From: Clostridia bacterium | GTDB lineage: Bacteria; Bacillota; Clostridia; Peptostreptococcales; Acidaminobacteraceae | NCBI GenBank assembly: GCA_018399635.1 | Contig: JAGYOH010000004.1 | Location: 62,001 to 126,000 of the forward strand | DNA length: 64,000 nucleotides | Direction of reading: 5' to 3' | Shown here: positions 52,503 through 61,314 of the stretch, piece by piece | Numbering within the stretch: the stretch's first letter is position 1 | Layout: each line of letters opens with the position of its first letter | Program-made: the position numbers and the translations under genes | Notes under the pieces: generated by a model | The model's database searches: none | What the model was told of the DNA's origin: nothing | What the model saw: the letters and a program-made list of their open reading frames with translations, nothing else

Positions 52503-53543
52503 ATGATTCAAAGAGGGCATCAACTGAAAATGAACCAACCGCCCGGGACCCTGACCTACACCGGCCTGCACGGGGAGGAATCCTTCGAAATGGAGCTCTT
52601 TGTCATTTCAGCCGGGGGGGTTCAAAGGGTGAAACTTGAGAAGGTGGAGGAGATACAGCGGTATCAAGGACTCAAATGGCTCAACGTGGTGGGCATCAAT
52701 CATGTGGCGGAGGTGGCGGCGGTGGGGAGCTTTTTCGGTCTTTCCAACCTGGTCATGGAGGATATTCTTCATGTGTGGCAGCGCAGCCGGATGCGTCTTG
52801 AGGCAGGGCGCCTCTTTTCCATCCACAAGATGCTCTATCTTCACCGTCAGAGCCTGGTCATGGAGCACCTTTCCATCGTCATGGCGGGGGATACCCTCAT
52901 CACCTTCCAGGAACTCAAGGCCGATATCTTCGAGTCCCTTCGGGACCGGATCATCACCCGGCAGGGGATTCTCCATAAGCGGGGACCCGACTACCTGTAT
53001 TTCGTCCTCCTGGATATCCTGGTGGACAGCTACTACGGGATTCTCGACGACCTTTCAGAGGAAATCGAATACCTTGAAACCACCATCCTGGAGGTCAAGG
53101 ACCATCAAGGGGAGCGCATCCACAGGATGATCAAATCCCTCATCTGGATCAAAAACGGGGTCCTGCCCGTCAGGGACATGGTCAAGCGGTTGCTTGATGA
53201 AAAACCGGCCTTTCTCAAGGAGGATACCCGGGAGTATTTTGAGAATCTCATGGGCCATGTCAACCAGATCGTCGATATCGTCAGCGTCTACAGGGAAATA
53301 TCCCAGAGTCTGAGCGACACCTTCGACGGACAGGTCAATCAGCAGATGAACCGGATCATGACCATCCTCACGATTTTTTCAGCGGTATTCATTCCCCTTT
53401 CCTTTCTGGCAGGGGTCTTCGGCATGAATTTCGTCCATATGCCGGTTTTCGAGTGGGTCAACGGTTTCTCCTTTTTCCTGGCCCTGTGCCTTCTGCTTGC
53501 CGCGGGAATGGTCGGGTTTTTCAAATACCAGAAATGGCTTTAG
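52503..53543 (+). CDS. corA: CorA-family Mg2+/divalent-cation channel
   Basis: A 346-residue channel protein with a large N-terminal cytoplasmic domain, a long helix (about 200-275) and two C-terminal membrane segments. GMNFVHMP after the first segment is the CorA GMN motif. Start ATG 52503 lies eight bases after AAAGGGGTG; the open frame from 52455 starts too early. An extended -10 (TGGTATACT, ending 52476) is probably the promoter. Confidence 0.94.
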   Translation: MIQRGHQLKMNQPPGTLTYTGLHGEESFEMELFVISAGGVQRVKLEKVEEIQRYQGLKWLNVVGINHVAEVAAVGSFFGLSNLVMEDILHVWQRSRMRLEAGRLFSIHKMLYLHRQSLVMEHLSIVMAGDTLITFQELKADIFESLRDRIITRQGILHKRGPDYLYFVLLDILVDSYYGILDDLSEEIEYLETTILEVKDHQGERIHRMIKSLIWIKNGVLPVRDMVKRLLDEKPAFLKEDTREYFENLMGHVNQIVDIVSVYREISQSLSDTFDGQVNQQMNRIMTILTIFSAVFIPLSFLAGVFGMNFVHMPVFEWVNGFSFFLALCLLLAAGMVGFFKYQKWL

Positions 53544-53551
53544 ATGAAAAT

Positions 53552-53590
53552 CAAGCCCCTTGATGACCAGACTGGTCAAAGGGGCTTTTT
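53552..53590 (+). terminator. Terminator after corA
   Basis: AAGCCCCTT-GA-TGACCAG pairs with CTGGTCA-AAGGGGCTT, then TTT. It abuts copy B of the interspersed repeat. Confidence 0.88.
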
Positions 53591-53729
53591 GAACAAACAA
53601 GCGAAATCTCCCATCTGAAGCGATTGCTGTCGGTTTGGCAGGATCGAGGTCGGTGCGACCTTTCGAGCCTGGGGAAACTTCTTCCTTCAGGGATATTGAC
53701 CAGGAAGCTCCCACTGCGATAAGTGGGGC
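53591..53729 (-). repeat. Interspersed structured repeat, copy B
   Basis: The minus strand of this 139-base gene-free element aligns with 25938-26124 across its whole length, sharing GCTTCCTGG, ATATCCCTGA, AGTTTCCCCAGGC, GGTCGCACCG, GCTTCAG and ATTTCGCTTGTTTGT. Its CCCACTT/AGTGGG hairpin is more perfect than in copy A, and a middle segment of about 40 bases is missing. It lies between the corA terminator and the stop of the unknown HTH gene. Confidence 0.75.
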
Positions 53730-53737
53730 TGCTTCAC

Positions 53738-55222
53738 TTATAGCCGGTCAATCATATTGTCCAGAGTGTCGATGACATAGAGGGGATTTTTCTGGACGAG
53801 GGGAACCTGCTGCCACAGGTGTTCGAAGTAGTATTCAAAGGCCACGGTGGTGGATATTTCGGTGCTGAGGAAGTATTCTTTGGTGTCCACGGGATTGTAG
53901 GTGACCATGAACTTTCTCGAGGCCACGATGGCGTTGACGGGAAAGAGCAGGGTCTGGTCGGTTTCCTGGATGAAGGCGAAATTGAAATGCTCATCGGATT
54001 TCATCAGGCTTTTGATGGATTCCAGGATTTCTTTCAATTCCTCCCGGGTGATGAGAATGGGCCGGCCGGCAAGATAACTCAGGGTTTCTATCCTGATTTC
54101 TTCGAGGTCGCCGATTTGCCGGTAGAGATCGATGTTGTACAGGATTTTCAACGAAGTCCTGGGAAAACTGTTGAGATCCTCCTGGAAAGTGAGAATTCCC
54201 GCAATGGTCTGGTCCGGGACGCCGTGTCTTCTTAAAACCCTTTGAATCAGTTCCTGGGGAAAATGAATCAGATTGGGCATATAGGAATAGATGAAATACC
54301 GGGTGGCCTCCCGGGTGAGGGGATAGACCCGTTCCTTGAGTCCGGACAGGGCCGACAGGGGGAAGGGGAGGAAGTGGGGCTTTGATCTTTTCAGGAAACC
54401 GTCGAAAATCACGGTATAGGTGGCGATGGAGAAGGGGTCGGTGTAAATGGCGGTATAGCGGTCCTTGGGATCCTGGGAGTAGTTGATGCTGTAAAGGACC
54501 ATTTTTTCCCTCAGGATCATCAAGGTGACCTTGAGGTTGTCTTCAGTCGGCTGATGATCGTAGTAACTTTTGATCTGTTGGTGGGTGTAGTAGGAAATCC
54601 AGTGCTTGATGGCCTCCGGCTCGAGGAAGATGCGGTCGTCCACACCGTTGATCAGGGTGATTTTGTGGGATTGCTGGAGGATGGAAAGCATTTTGTTGTT
54701 CCACGAGGCCAGGAAATCAGAATCCTTCATGATCCATTTGAGGTCTTCCTGGGAGTAAAACAGCAGTTCTGTGGATTCTTCGGCTTGAAGCACAGCGTCA
54801 AGAATCTGTTCGACCCCCTCCTGGGTCCCCTCGATGCCCTTGAAAAACCGCACCCGGTAGTCAAATACCTTGCGGGAGGGATCCTCCGGCAGGGCGGTTT
54901 CCCGGGAAATAGACGGCAGATTTGAGACATCATCCATTAAAAAGCGCTCGACAGACTGCTTGAGCTGGGGAAGAGTAACGATGGGCTCTTCATCGGAGGA
55001 AAAAAGTCTTTTCAGGACATGGTAATGGTTGACCTTGTCCACCTTGAGAAAGTATTCCACCAGTTCGCTGAAGTAGGGAGAACGGTAGTTGAGAACCCTT
55101 TTTTTATTGCGCCATTTGCTGATCAGGGAAACGTCCATGTGGATGGCTCCGGCCAGTTCCTTGCCGCTGACGTTCAGGGCGTCCATGAGGTAGGCCAGAT
55201 TGCTCGTGTAGGGGTTTGCCAA
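53738..55222 (-). CDS. Unrecognised protein with N-terminal helix-turn-helix
   Basis: I do not recognise this 494-residue protein. Residues about 10-40 (VSGKELAGAIHMDVSLISKW) look like an XRE-like helix-turn-helix. The remaining 450 residues are soluble, rich in aromatic residues and without a known motif. The ATG at 55252 lies inside the -10 of a near-consensus promoter, so it cannot be the start; TTG 55222 follows AGGTGA and gives MANPYTSNLAYLMDALNVSG. It may sense a ligand through the large C-terminal part. No neighbour indicates a target; both flanks are monocistronic. Confidence 0.65.
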   Translation of the reverse strand: MANPYTSNLAYLMDALNVSGKELAGAIHMDVSLISKWRNKKRVLNYRSPYFSELVEYFLKVDKVNHYHVLKRLFSSDEEPIVTLPQLKQSVERFLMDDVSNLPSISRETALPEDPSRKVFDYRVRFFKGIEGTQEGVEQILDAVLQAEESTELLFYSQEDLKWIMKDSDFLASWNNKMLSILQQSHKITLINGVDDRIFLEPEAIKHWISYYTHQQIKSYYDHQPTEDNLKVTLMILREKMVLYSINYSQDPKDRYTAIYTDPFSIATYTVIFDGFLKRSKPHFLPFPLSALSGLKERVYPLTREATRYFIYSYMPNLIHFPQELIQRVLRRHGVPDQTIAGILTFQEDLNSFPRTSLKILYNIDLYRQIGDLEEIRIETLSYLAGRPILITREELKEILESIKSLMKSDEHFNFAFIQETDQTLLFPVNAIVASRKFMVTYNPVDTKEYFLSTEISTTVAFEYYFEHLWQQVPLVQKNPLYVIDTLDNMIDRL

Positions 55223-55250
55223 AGAGTCACCTGCTTTCTTCAATGAACAC

Positions 55251-55279
55251 ATTATCCCATGGTGTCAATTATTTGTCAA
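55251..55279 (-). promoter_or_regulatory. Promoter of the HTH gene
   Basis: Minus strand TTGACA (55279-55274), 17 bases and GATAAT (55256-55251). A second TTGACA (55268-55263) is too close to the -10 to be used with it. Confidence 0.8.
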
Positions 55280-55333
55280 TCAAAAAACCTTGACAAAGGG
55301 CCGTGAGAACTTTCTATTTTACAAATGGAATCT

Positions 55334-55411
55334 TATAATCTACATATAGTCACTAATATTCGCCATATTAAGATCTATAAAGAGAAAGCCGGTTTCCGCC
55401 GGCTTTTTTTT
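55334..55411 (+). ncRNA. Possible orphan small RNA
   Basis: TATAAT (55334-55339) is followed after about 50 bases by a strong terminator (AAGCCGG, TTTCCG, CCGGCTT, T8; 55386-55411). No plus-strand gene lies upstream that would need this terminator, and no ORF with a ribosome site lies between. The -35 is weak (TTCTAT at 16 bases), so the RNA, about 60 bases long, is only a candidate. Confidence 0.4.
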
Positions 55412-55417
55412 GATGCA

Positions 55418-55437
55418 AAAAAGGACCCCGTCCTTTG
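55418..55437 (-). terminator. Terminator of the acetate-transporter gene
   Basis: Minus strand AAAGGAC, GGG, GTCCTTT, then TTT; 20 bases after the stop codon. Confidence 0.75.
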
Positions 55438-55457
55438 ACGGAATCCTTGAAGTGGAT

Positions 55458-56108
55458 TCAGGCGACTTTGGGAATCCTGGCCTTTGCGGAATCTGCTGCG
55501 CCGGCTCCGGAAAAAAGATTCAGGGGTTTTCCCACAGGCAGAAGGACTCTTTTGAAGTGGCCGTTGAGAATACTGGCACTGAAGGCGTAAAAGGAGATCA
55601 GGGAAACCAGGAGTTCGGAATAGGCCGCCAGAAGATGACCGAAATGGCTGCCGGCCAGGGTGCTGAGGACCAGGCCCGCAAAGAGCAGGTCGATGACTAT
55701 GAAATCCAGCAGCAGGACCTTGTTGGTCTGGGTGGCGGCGACGGTCAGGACCAGGGAGAAAGCCAGGTAGGCTACAAAGGCGACGCCCAGTTGTCTGGGA
55801 TCTGCAGCCTCGGCCATGGCATCGCCGAAAACCCCCAGGGAAGTCATCCAGCTGGCGGCAACCCCCAGCCAGAAAAGACCGAAGGCGGCAAAAACCGTGG
55901 TGCCGAAGAGGTTTTCACGTTTTGAATCGATATGGGCGGCATAGAGCTGGGCCATGGCGCCTAAAAAGATTGCCCAGGGGATGATGAAAGAGGTGCCCTG
56001 GGTAAAACCCAGTTTTTGTGATGAGGCGACCAGGGTGACCACGGTGAGACCGAAGAGACCAAGGGCGGATGGATCCACGAGGGGACTTTTTTTCAGATTT
56101 GTTTCCAT
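55458..56108 (-). CDS. GPR1/FUN34/YaaH (SatP) family acetate transporter
   Basis: A 216-residue protein with six membrane segments. DPSALGLFGLTVVTL near the N-terminus corresponds to the NPAPLGL signature of the family, which moves acetate or succinate with protons. The start is ATG 56108 (METNLKKSPLVDP) behind GGAGGAAT; the longer open frame to 56177 covers the promoter. Monocistronic. Confidence 0.88.
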   Translation of the reverse strand: METNLKKSPLVDPSALGLFGLTVVTLVASSQKLGFTQGTSFIIPWAIFLGAMAQLYAAHIDSKRENLFGTTVFAAFGLFWLGVAASWMTSLGVFGDAMAEAADPRQLGVAFVAYLAFSLVLTVAATQTNKVLLLDFIVIDLLFAGLVLSTLAGSHFGHLLAAYSELLVSLISFYAFSASILNGHFKRVLLPVGKPLNLFSGAGAADSAKARIPKVA

Positions 56109-56148
56109 AATTCCTCCAGTTGATAAGATTTTGTCAAAACCATCACTC

Positions 56149-56177
56149 ATCATAACAGAGGAAAAGAGCAGGGTCAA
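56149..56177 (-). promoter_or_regulatory. Promoter of the acetate-transporter gene
   Basis: Minus strand TTGACC (56177-56172), 17 bases and TATGAT (56154-56149). Confidence 0.75.
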
Positions 56178-56198
56178 GGAAAGATTCAGAAAATTGCA

Positions 56199-57689
56199 TC
56201 ACCTGGCCCAGTTTTTTGACCGTTCCACGGCCTTGTGCCACCCCGTCATCAGTTCCCGGCGACGGGATTCGGTCATGGCGGGGGAAAAGGAGCCGGTTTC
56301 CCCGGAAGAGGTCTCAAGCGCCTCCATGGATTCGTAGAATCCCACGGCAAGTCCCGCCAGGGTCGCCGCACCAAGGGCGGTGGATTCAGTGACTTCCGGT
56401 CTTTTCACCTCGGTTCCCAGAATATCCGACTGGAACTGCAGCAGCCAGTCGTTGCCGGTGGCACCGCCGTCGACCCTCAGGATGGACAGGGGGAGACCGC
56501 TGTCCTCCGCCATGGCGTGGATCACGTCGGCGGACTGGTAGGCGATGGATTCCAGGGCCGCCCGGACGATATGGTTCTTGTTGGTCCCCCGGGTGAGGCC
56601 GACAATGATTCCTCTGGCGTACATGTCCCAGTGGGGGGCCCCCAGACCGGTAAAGGCGGGAACCAGATAGACCCCCTCGGTGTCTGGGACGCGGGAGGCG
56701 TAATAGGCGCTGTCCTTGGCCTCCCGGATCAGGCCCAGTTCATCCCTGAGCCATTGGATGGTGGCGCCCCCCATGAAGACGCTCCCCTCAAGGGCGTAGT
56801 TGATTTTTCCCTCCACCCCCCAGGCGATGGTGGTCAATAGGCCGTGGTTTGAAGGGACGGGGGCTTCGCCGGTGTTCATCAGGATGAAGCATCCGGTGCC
56901 GTAGGTGTTTTTGACCATTCCCGGTTTGAAACAGGTCTGGCCGAAAAGGGCTGCCTGCTGGTCCCCGGCAATGCCGGCGACAGGAATTTCAACCCCTAGA
57001 AATCCTTTATCGACAAGCCCGTAGATTTCTGAGGAACTCTTGACCCGGGGCAGTATCTCCCGGGGAATGTCAAGGAGTTCAAGAATCTCCTGGTCCCATT
57101 GCAGCTGGTGGATATTGTAAAGCATGGTTCTTGAAGCGTTGGAATAATCCGTCACATGGACCCTGCCGCCGGTGAGATGCCACAGGAGCCAGGTGTCCAC
57201 CGTCCCGAAAAGGAGGTCGCCCCTTTTGGCAAGGGTTCTTGCCCCGTCGACGTGATCGAGTATCCACTGGATCTTGGTGGCGGAAAAATAGGCGTCGATG
57301 ATGAGGCCGGTGGAGGCCTTGAAGAGGGTCTCATAGCCCTGGGCCTTGAGCGCGTCACAGGTATCCGCGGTGCGTCGGCACTGCCAGACAATGGCGTTGT
57401 AGACGGGTTTTCCGGTTCTTTTGTCCCACAGGATGGTGGTCTCCCTCTGGTTGGTGATGCCGATGGCGGCAATCTCCTCAGGCAGGACACCGCCGCGACC
57501 CAGGACCTCCTCCATGACCTGCAATTGAGAGGAGAGAATCTCCATGGGGTCGTGCTCCACCCAGGAAGCCCTGGGGTAAATCTGTTTGAACTCCTTCTGG
57601 GCCATGGCCTTGATGTTCCGCCGGTGGTCGAAAAGAATGGCTCTTGAGCTGGTGGTTCCCTGGTCGAGGGCCAGGATGTACTTTTTCAC
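56199..57689 (-). CDS. glpK: Glycerol kinase
   Basis: A 496-residue FGGY kinase that phosphorylates glycerol. [16 protein letters not shown] at the N-terminus and [20 protein letters not shown] in the middle are family motifs; length is standard. GTG 57689 follows AAGGAGG by eight bases. No glycerol facilitator or glycerol-phosphate dehydrogenase is adjacent. It lies 93 bases after proC on the same strand, with only a weak TAAAAT between. Confidence 0.96.
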   Translation of the reverse strand: MKKYILALDQGTTSSRAILFDHRRNIKAMAQKEFKQIYPRASWVEHDPMEILSSQLQVMEEVLGRGGVLPEEIAAIGITNQRETTILWDKRTGKPVYNAIVWQCRRTADTCDALKAQGYETLFKASTGLIIDAYFSATKIQWILDHVDGARTLAKRGDLLFGTVDTWLLWHLTGGRVHVTDYSNASRTMLYNIHQLQWDQEILELLDIPREILPRVKSSSEIYGLVDKGFLGVEIPVAGIAGDQQAALFGQTCFKPGMVKNTYGTGCFILMNTGEAPVPSNHGLLTTIAWGVEGKINYALEGSVFMGGATIQWLRDELGLIREAKDSAYYASRVPDTEGVYLVPAFTGLGAPHWDMYARGIIVGLTRGTNKNHIVRAALESIAYQSADVIHAMAEDSGLPLSILRVDGGATGNDWLLQFQSDILGTEVKRPEVTESTALGAATLAGLAVGFYESMEALETSSGETGSFSPAMTESRRRELMTGWHKAVERSKNWAR

Positions 57690-57782
57690 AGGCTTGTCCT
57701 CCTTCCCCTGGTCTGTAAGATTATTTTAGCACAAGCAAAGGAAAAAGGCCGGATGAGAGAAGCCGTCCAACCTTCAAGTGGA

Positions 57783-58601
57783 TCATTTGAATTTATTGGA
57801 AATTTCATGGGATTTGTCGGCACACTGCTTGACGGCTTCCATGACCGCCCCCCTGAAGCCTCGGTCTTCAAGCACCTTGATGGCTTCGATGGTGGTCCCG
57901 CCGGGGGAGGTCACCGCATCCTTCAGGGCTCCCGGATGCAGGCCGGAATCCCTGGCCATTTTGGCGGCGCCAAGCACGGCCTGCGAGGCCAGGGCATAGG
58001 CGGTTTCTCTAGGAAGACCCTTCAAAACCGCTCCGTCGGCAAGGGCTTCGATGAAGACGTAGACCATGGCGGGGGAGGAACCGGAGGCGGCAGTGACGGC
58101 ATCGAAGAGGGCTTCGGGAACCACCAGGCTTTTGCCGACGGCGTCGAAAATCCGCTTCACCATGGCGAGGCCCTCGGCGTCGACCCCATGGTTCGCGGCA
58201 ATCACCGTCATGCCTTCTCCCACCATGGCCGGGGTGTTGGGCATGGTTCTGACGAAGGGCTGGTCCTCACCGAGAATCCCCTCGTAATAGGCGATGGGAA
58301 TTCCGGCGGCGATGCTGATGAGCAGCTTCTCTTTGAGGGAGGTCTCCCCCTTGAGCTGGTGGAGGACCTCGGGTATGATGCCGGGCTTGACGCCGAGAAG
58401 GATGTAGTCGGCTTCTGCAGCCAGGGCCCTGTTGTCGGTGGTGGTCTTCACCCCACAGTTCTTCTGAAGGAGGTCGAGCTTGTCCCGGGTCGGATTGCTT
58501 ACGATGATGTCCCCGGCATCGAAGAGCCCGGAGGCCATCAGACCCTTGAGGATGGCCGTTGTCATATTGCCGGCACCGATGAAACCTATTGTGACGCCCA
58601 T
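57783..58601 (-). CDS. proC: Pyrroline-5-carboxylate reductase
   Basis: A 272-residue NAD(P)H enzyme making proline. GFIGAGNMTTAILKGLMASG binds the nucleotide, and GSSPAMVYVFIEALADGAV and SPGGTTIEAIKVLE are the conserved substrate and C-terminal motifs. It has its own promoter; the ribosome site before ATG 58601 is weak (GGAAGTG). Confidence 0.96.
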   Translation of the reverse strand: MGVTIGFIGAGNMTTAILKGLMASGLFDAGDIIVSNPTRDKLDLLQKNCGVKTTTDNRALAAEADYILLGVKPGIIPEVLHQLKGETSLKEKLLISIAAGIPIAYYEGILGEDQPFVRTMPNTPAMVGEGMTVIAANHGVDAEGLAMVKRIFDAVGKSLVVPEALFDAVTAASGSSPAMVYVFIEALADGAVLKGLPRETAYALASQAVLGAAKMARDSGLHPGALKDAVTSPGGTTIEAIKVLEDRGFRGAVMEAVKQCADKSHEISNKFK

Positions 58602-58636
58602 TTTTTCACTTCCTTAGTCGCTGGTTTATTAGATGT

Positions 58637-58665
58637 ATTATAATACACCCGGGATCAAAAGTAAA
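58637..58665 (-). promoter_or_regulatory. Promoter of proC
   Basis: Minus strand TTTACT (58665-58660), 17 bases and TATAAT (58642-58637). Confidence 0.7.
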
Positions 58666-58681
58666 ATGAGGGGGCGCTGTT

Positions 58682-59551
58682 TCACGCCCTCTCATTGCCA
58701 AAAAAGCTGATGACCAGAAGCCCCGGGCCTACATGGGACCCGATGGTGGGGGACTCCGGATTGATGATGATGTGATCATGGCCCAGTTCTTTTTTGATCA
58801 GATCAGCCAGGGCCTCTGCATCCTCTTCACAATCCCCGTGTCCGATGTGAATGGCGGAGGATTCCTGCAGATAGTGTCTTCTGATGGTTTCAACAAACTG
58901 CTGGTAGACCTTGACTTTGCCCCGGACCTTGTTCCTTTGCCTGAGCTTGCCCTCGTGGTCGATGTCCATGATGGGCTTCAGATTGAGCATGGTGCCTACA
59001 GTGGCCAGGGCAGGAGGAATCCTGCCGCCGTTCTTGAGGAAGTTCAAGTCGGCGACGGAGAAGGTGTGGTGGACCTTCAAGCGGTCTCTTTCAACCCTCC
59101 GGGCGAGGTCTTCAAGTTCTGCCTCTTCCAGGGACTTGAGGACTTTCAGGACCAGGGCGCCGTAGCCCACCGAGGCGGCCAGAGAGTCCACCACGTGAAT
59201 TTTCGCCTCGGGGTAGTCCTCCAGGAACATTTTCCTGGCAATCACGGCGTTGCCATAGGTACCGCTCATCCCTGAGGAGAAGGCGATGTAGAGAATCTGC
59301 CGACCCTCGAGGTGAAGCTTTTCAAAGCAGTCATAAAAATGGGTCGGCGTGATCTGGGAGGTTTTGGGGACGGTTCCCTGTCTGAGGGCGTTGTAAAAAG
59401 CTTTATGGGAAAGGGTTTTTCCGTGGTCATCCATAAAATCCATGTCGCCCAGATGGACAGGCATGCTGATCATACTGAGGGAACCCTGGTACTGATCAAA
59501 AACCGATGGCTGAAGATTGCAGCAGGAATCCACTAATACTGCTTTTTTCAC
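58682..59551 (-). CDS. DegV-family fatty-acid-binding protein
   Basis: A 289-residue cytoplasmic protein of the DegV/FakB fold, which binds a fatty acid and in many Firmicutes presents it to the FakA kinase. VDSCCNLQ and AFSSGMSGTYGNA are the fold's ligand-site motifs; LKNGGRIPP is the conserved loop. The start is GTG 59551, eight bases after AGGAG; the open frame begins at 59560. A second DegV gene starts at 63172. No fakA is in the window. Confidence 0.9.
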   Translation of the reverse strand: MKKAVLVDSCCNLQPSVFDQYQGSLSMISMPVHLGDMDFMDDHGKTLSHKAFYNALRQGTVPKTSQITPTHFYDCFEKLHLEGRQILYIAFSSGMSGTYGNAVIARKMFLEDYPEAKIHVVDSLAASVGYGALVLKVLKSLEEAELEDLARRVERDRLKVHHTFSVADLNFLKNGGRIPPALATVGTMLNLKPIMDIDHEGKLRQRNKVRGKVKVYQQFVETIRRHYLQESSAIHIGHGDCEEDAEALADLIKKELGHDHIIINPESPTIGSHVGPGLLVISFFGNERA

Positions 59552-59577
59552 AGGCAACACTCCTCATATCAAATAGT

Positions 59578-59632
59578 CAATCAATGGATTGATTGGTTGT
59601 TTCATTATAGCGCAAGTTTAAAGAGATTGTAA
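59578..59632 (-). promoter_or_regulatory. degV promoter with operator-like dyad
   Basis: Minus strand TTACAA (59632-59627), 17 bases and TATAAT (59609-59604). A perfect CAATCAAT-GG-ATTGATTG dyad (59578-59595) covers the first transcribed bases, suggesting a repressor site. Confidence 0.6.
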
Positions 59633-59678
59633 TCATTTGACAAGCAAAATTTGGGTATAAGGGTTTTAGGTGATTTAA

Positions 59679-61301
59679 TTGAAAAATAAAATTATGATAG
59701 TGACACTTATGTTTCTTGTACTGGGTTATAATGGTGCCGAAGCCTTGACCTTCACGGATATCGAGGCCGGCGACTGGTTTTACGAGGACGTGATGACTCT
59801 TTCGGATGCGGGAATCATCAACGGTTTCCCCGATGGCAGTTTTCTGCCCGCGGCCAAGGTCAATGTCGACCAGTTCATCAAGCTGCTGGTGGTGGCCCTG
59901 GGCTACGACCTGGAAAACGGGACTTCCTACTGGGCCCTTCCCTTCATCCAGAAGGGTCATGAAATCGGACTTTTCGCAAGCGGGGAATTCGATGATTATT
60001 CCCGCCCCATCACCCGGGGGGAAATGGCCACCCTGATCAGCCGGGGGGTGGCAGAGGATTTTGACAAGGCCATGTACGAATACACCTTTTTCATGAAGGA
60101 TTATCATGACCAGGGAACCGAGGAAATTCTCAAAGCCTTTTCTCTGGGAATCATCACCGGCTATCCTGACGGTTATTTTTATCCTCAGAAATTGGCGACG
60201 AGGGCTGAGGCCGGCACCATGCTCATGCGGTTGATCGCCAAGAACCGCCGGGTGGAGACCCATCAACTGAAAAATCTCATGGCGGATTTCACCAGGCTCG
60301 ACGAGGACATGAATGCGGCCCTTTCGGACTATCAGGAAGCCATGGGGGTGCTGTTGGAAGAAGACCCCATCCGCCTTGACAACGGCGATGCCATCTATCG
60401 CCTTGAAGACACGGCTATCGAGGGATACCGGTGGGCCAACGGCGACCTGTACGTTGGCGGCCTGGACGATGGTGTCTTTTCCGATTTCGGCTATTTTTCC
60501 TGGATCAACGGTTCCTTCTATATCGGGGAGATCGAGGAGGGTCTCATCCATGGCCGCGGCCTCATGGGCTTTGACGACGCCGTCTACACCGGAGAATTCA
60601 CCCGGGGAGAGATGACGGGCAAGGCCATGGTGGTCTGGGAGGACGAGGACACCTTCATCGGCAGCTACGATGAGGGAACCTTGACGGGTCTGGGGATGCA
60701 CTTCAGTCCCGGGGGAGAAAGCTATATCGGTGAATACCAAAGCGGTGCCAAGGACGGCAGGGGGATTTTCACCTTTTCAAACGGGCTGAGCTATTTCGGC
60801 ACCTTCAATCAGGAATACCGGGACGGGGACGAATTCACCATGTATTACCGGGATTCCGATGACACCGCCTTTGAGGACACCGTCTGGAGAATTCTCGACG
60901 AGGCTCTGGCCCCCGGTATGGGAATCAATGAGAAGATCCGCGCTATCCATGACGCCCTGGCCGGGCATGTCACCTATGATCTGGAGGGCTATGACCTGGG
61001 AGAAGTCGATGACCAGTCCCATACCGCCTATGGTGCCCTGGTGGAGGGTCGTGCGGTCTGCGACGGCTATGCCGAGGCCTTCAACCTGCTGCTCAATCGC
61101 GCAGGAATCACTTCGGACCTGGTCATCGGCGAAGCCCTGGATGAGGGTCATGCCTGGAATCTGGTCGCCTTCGAGGAGGGTTTTTACCACGTGGACCTGA
61201 CCTGGAACGACCTTGACAACGGCGGCATCAGTGAGGCTTATTACAAAATCAATCAGGATGAGATTCAAAGGGACCATGTCATCGAATGGATCATCCACTG
61301 A
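59679..61301 (+). CDS. Surface protein: SLH repeats, MORN repeats and transglutaminase-like domain
   Basis: This 540-residue exported protein has a signal peptide (1-22) and three S-layer-homology repeats (about 23-75, 82-126, 135-188; IINGFPDGSF and IITGYPDGYF are typical), which would bind it to the cell-wall polymer. Residues about 245-390 hold MORN-type repeats (FIGSYDEGTLTGLGMHF, YIGEYQSGAKDGRGIF). The C-terminus (about 415-540) is a transglutaminase-like/papain-fold domain with its triad visible: Cys in GRAVCDGYAEAF, His in GHAWNLV, Asp in YHVDLTW. Start TTG 59679 follows TAGGTGAT. It may be a wall-bound protease or cross-linking enzyme. Followed after 13 bases by a DUF4153 gene. Confidence 0.88.
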   Translation: MKNKIMIVTLMFLVLGYNGAEALTFTDIEAGDWFYEDVMTLSDAGIINGFPDGSFLPAAKVNVDQFIKLLVVALGYDLENGTSYWALPFIQKGHEIGLFASGEFDDYSRPITRGEMATLISRGVAEDFDKAMYEYTFFMKDYHDQGTEEILKAFSLGIITGYPDGYFYPQKLATRAEAGTMLMRLIAKNRRVETHQLKNLMADFTRLDEDMNAALSDYQEAMGVLLEEDPIRLDNGDAIYRLEDTAIEGYRWANGDLYVGGLDDGVFSDFGYFSWINGSFYIGEIEEGLIHGRGLMGFDDAVYTGEFTRGEMTGKAMVVWEDEDTFIGSYDEGTLTGLGMHFSPGGESYIGEYQSGAKDGRGIFTFSNGLSYFGTFNQEYRDGDEFTMYYRDSDDTAFEDTVWRILDEALAPGMGINEKIRAIHDALAGHVTYDLEGYDLGEVDDQSHTAYGALVEGRAVCDGYAEAFNLLLNRAGITSDLVIGEALDEGHAWNLVAFEEGFYHVDLTWNDLDNGGISEAYYKINQDEIQRDHVIEWIIH

Positions 61302-61314
61302 ATGAGGGGTAGAT

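Noticed and set aside
55223-55252. ATG 55252 as start of the HTH gene
   Set aside because: It lies inside the -10 hexamer of a near-consensus promoter; TTG 55222 has a proper ribosome site.
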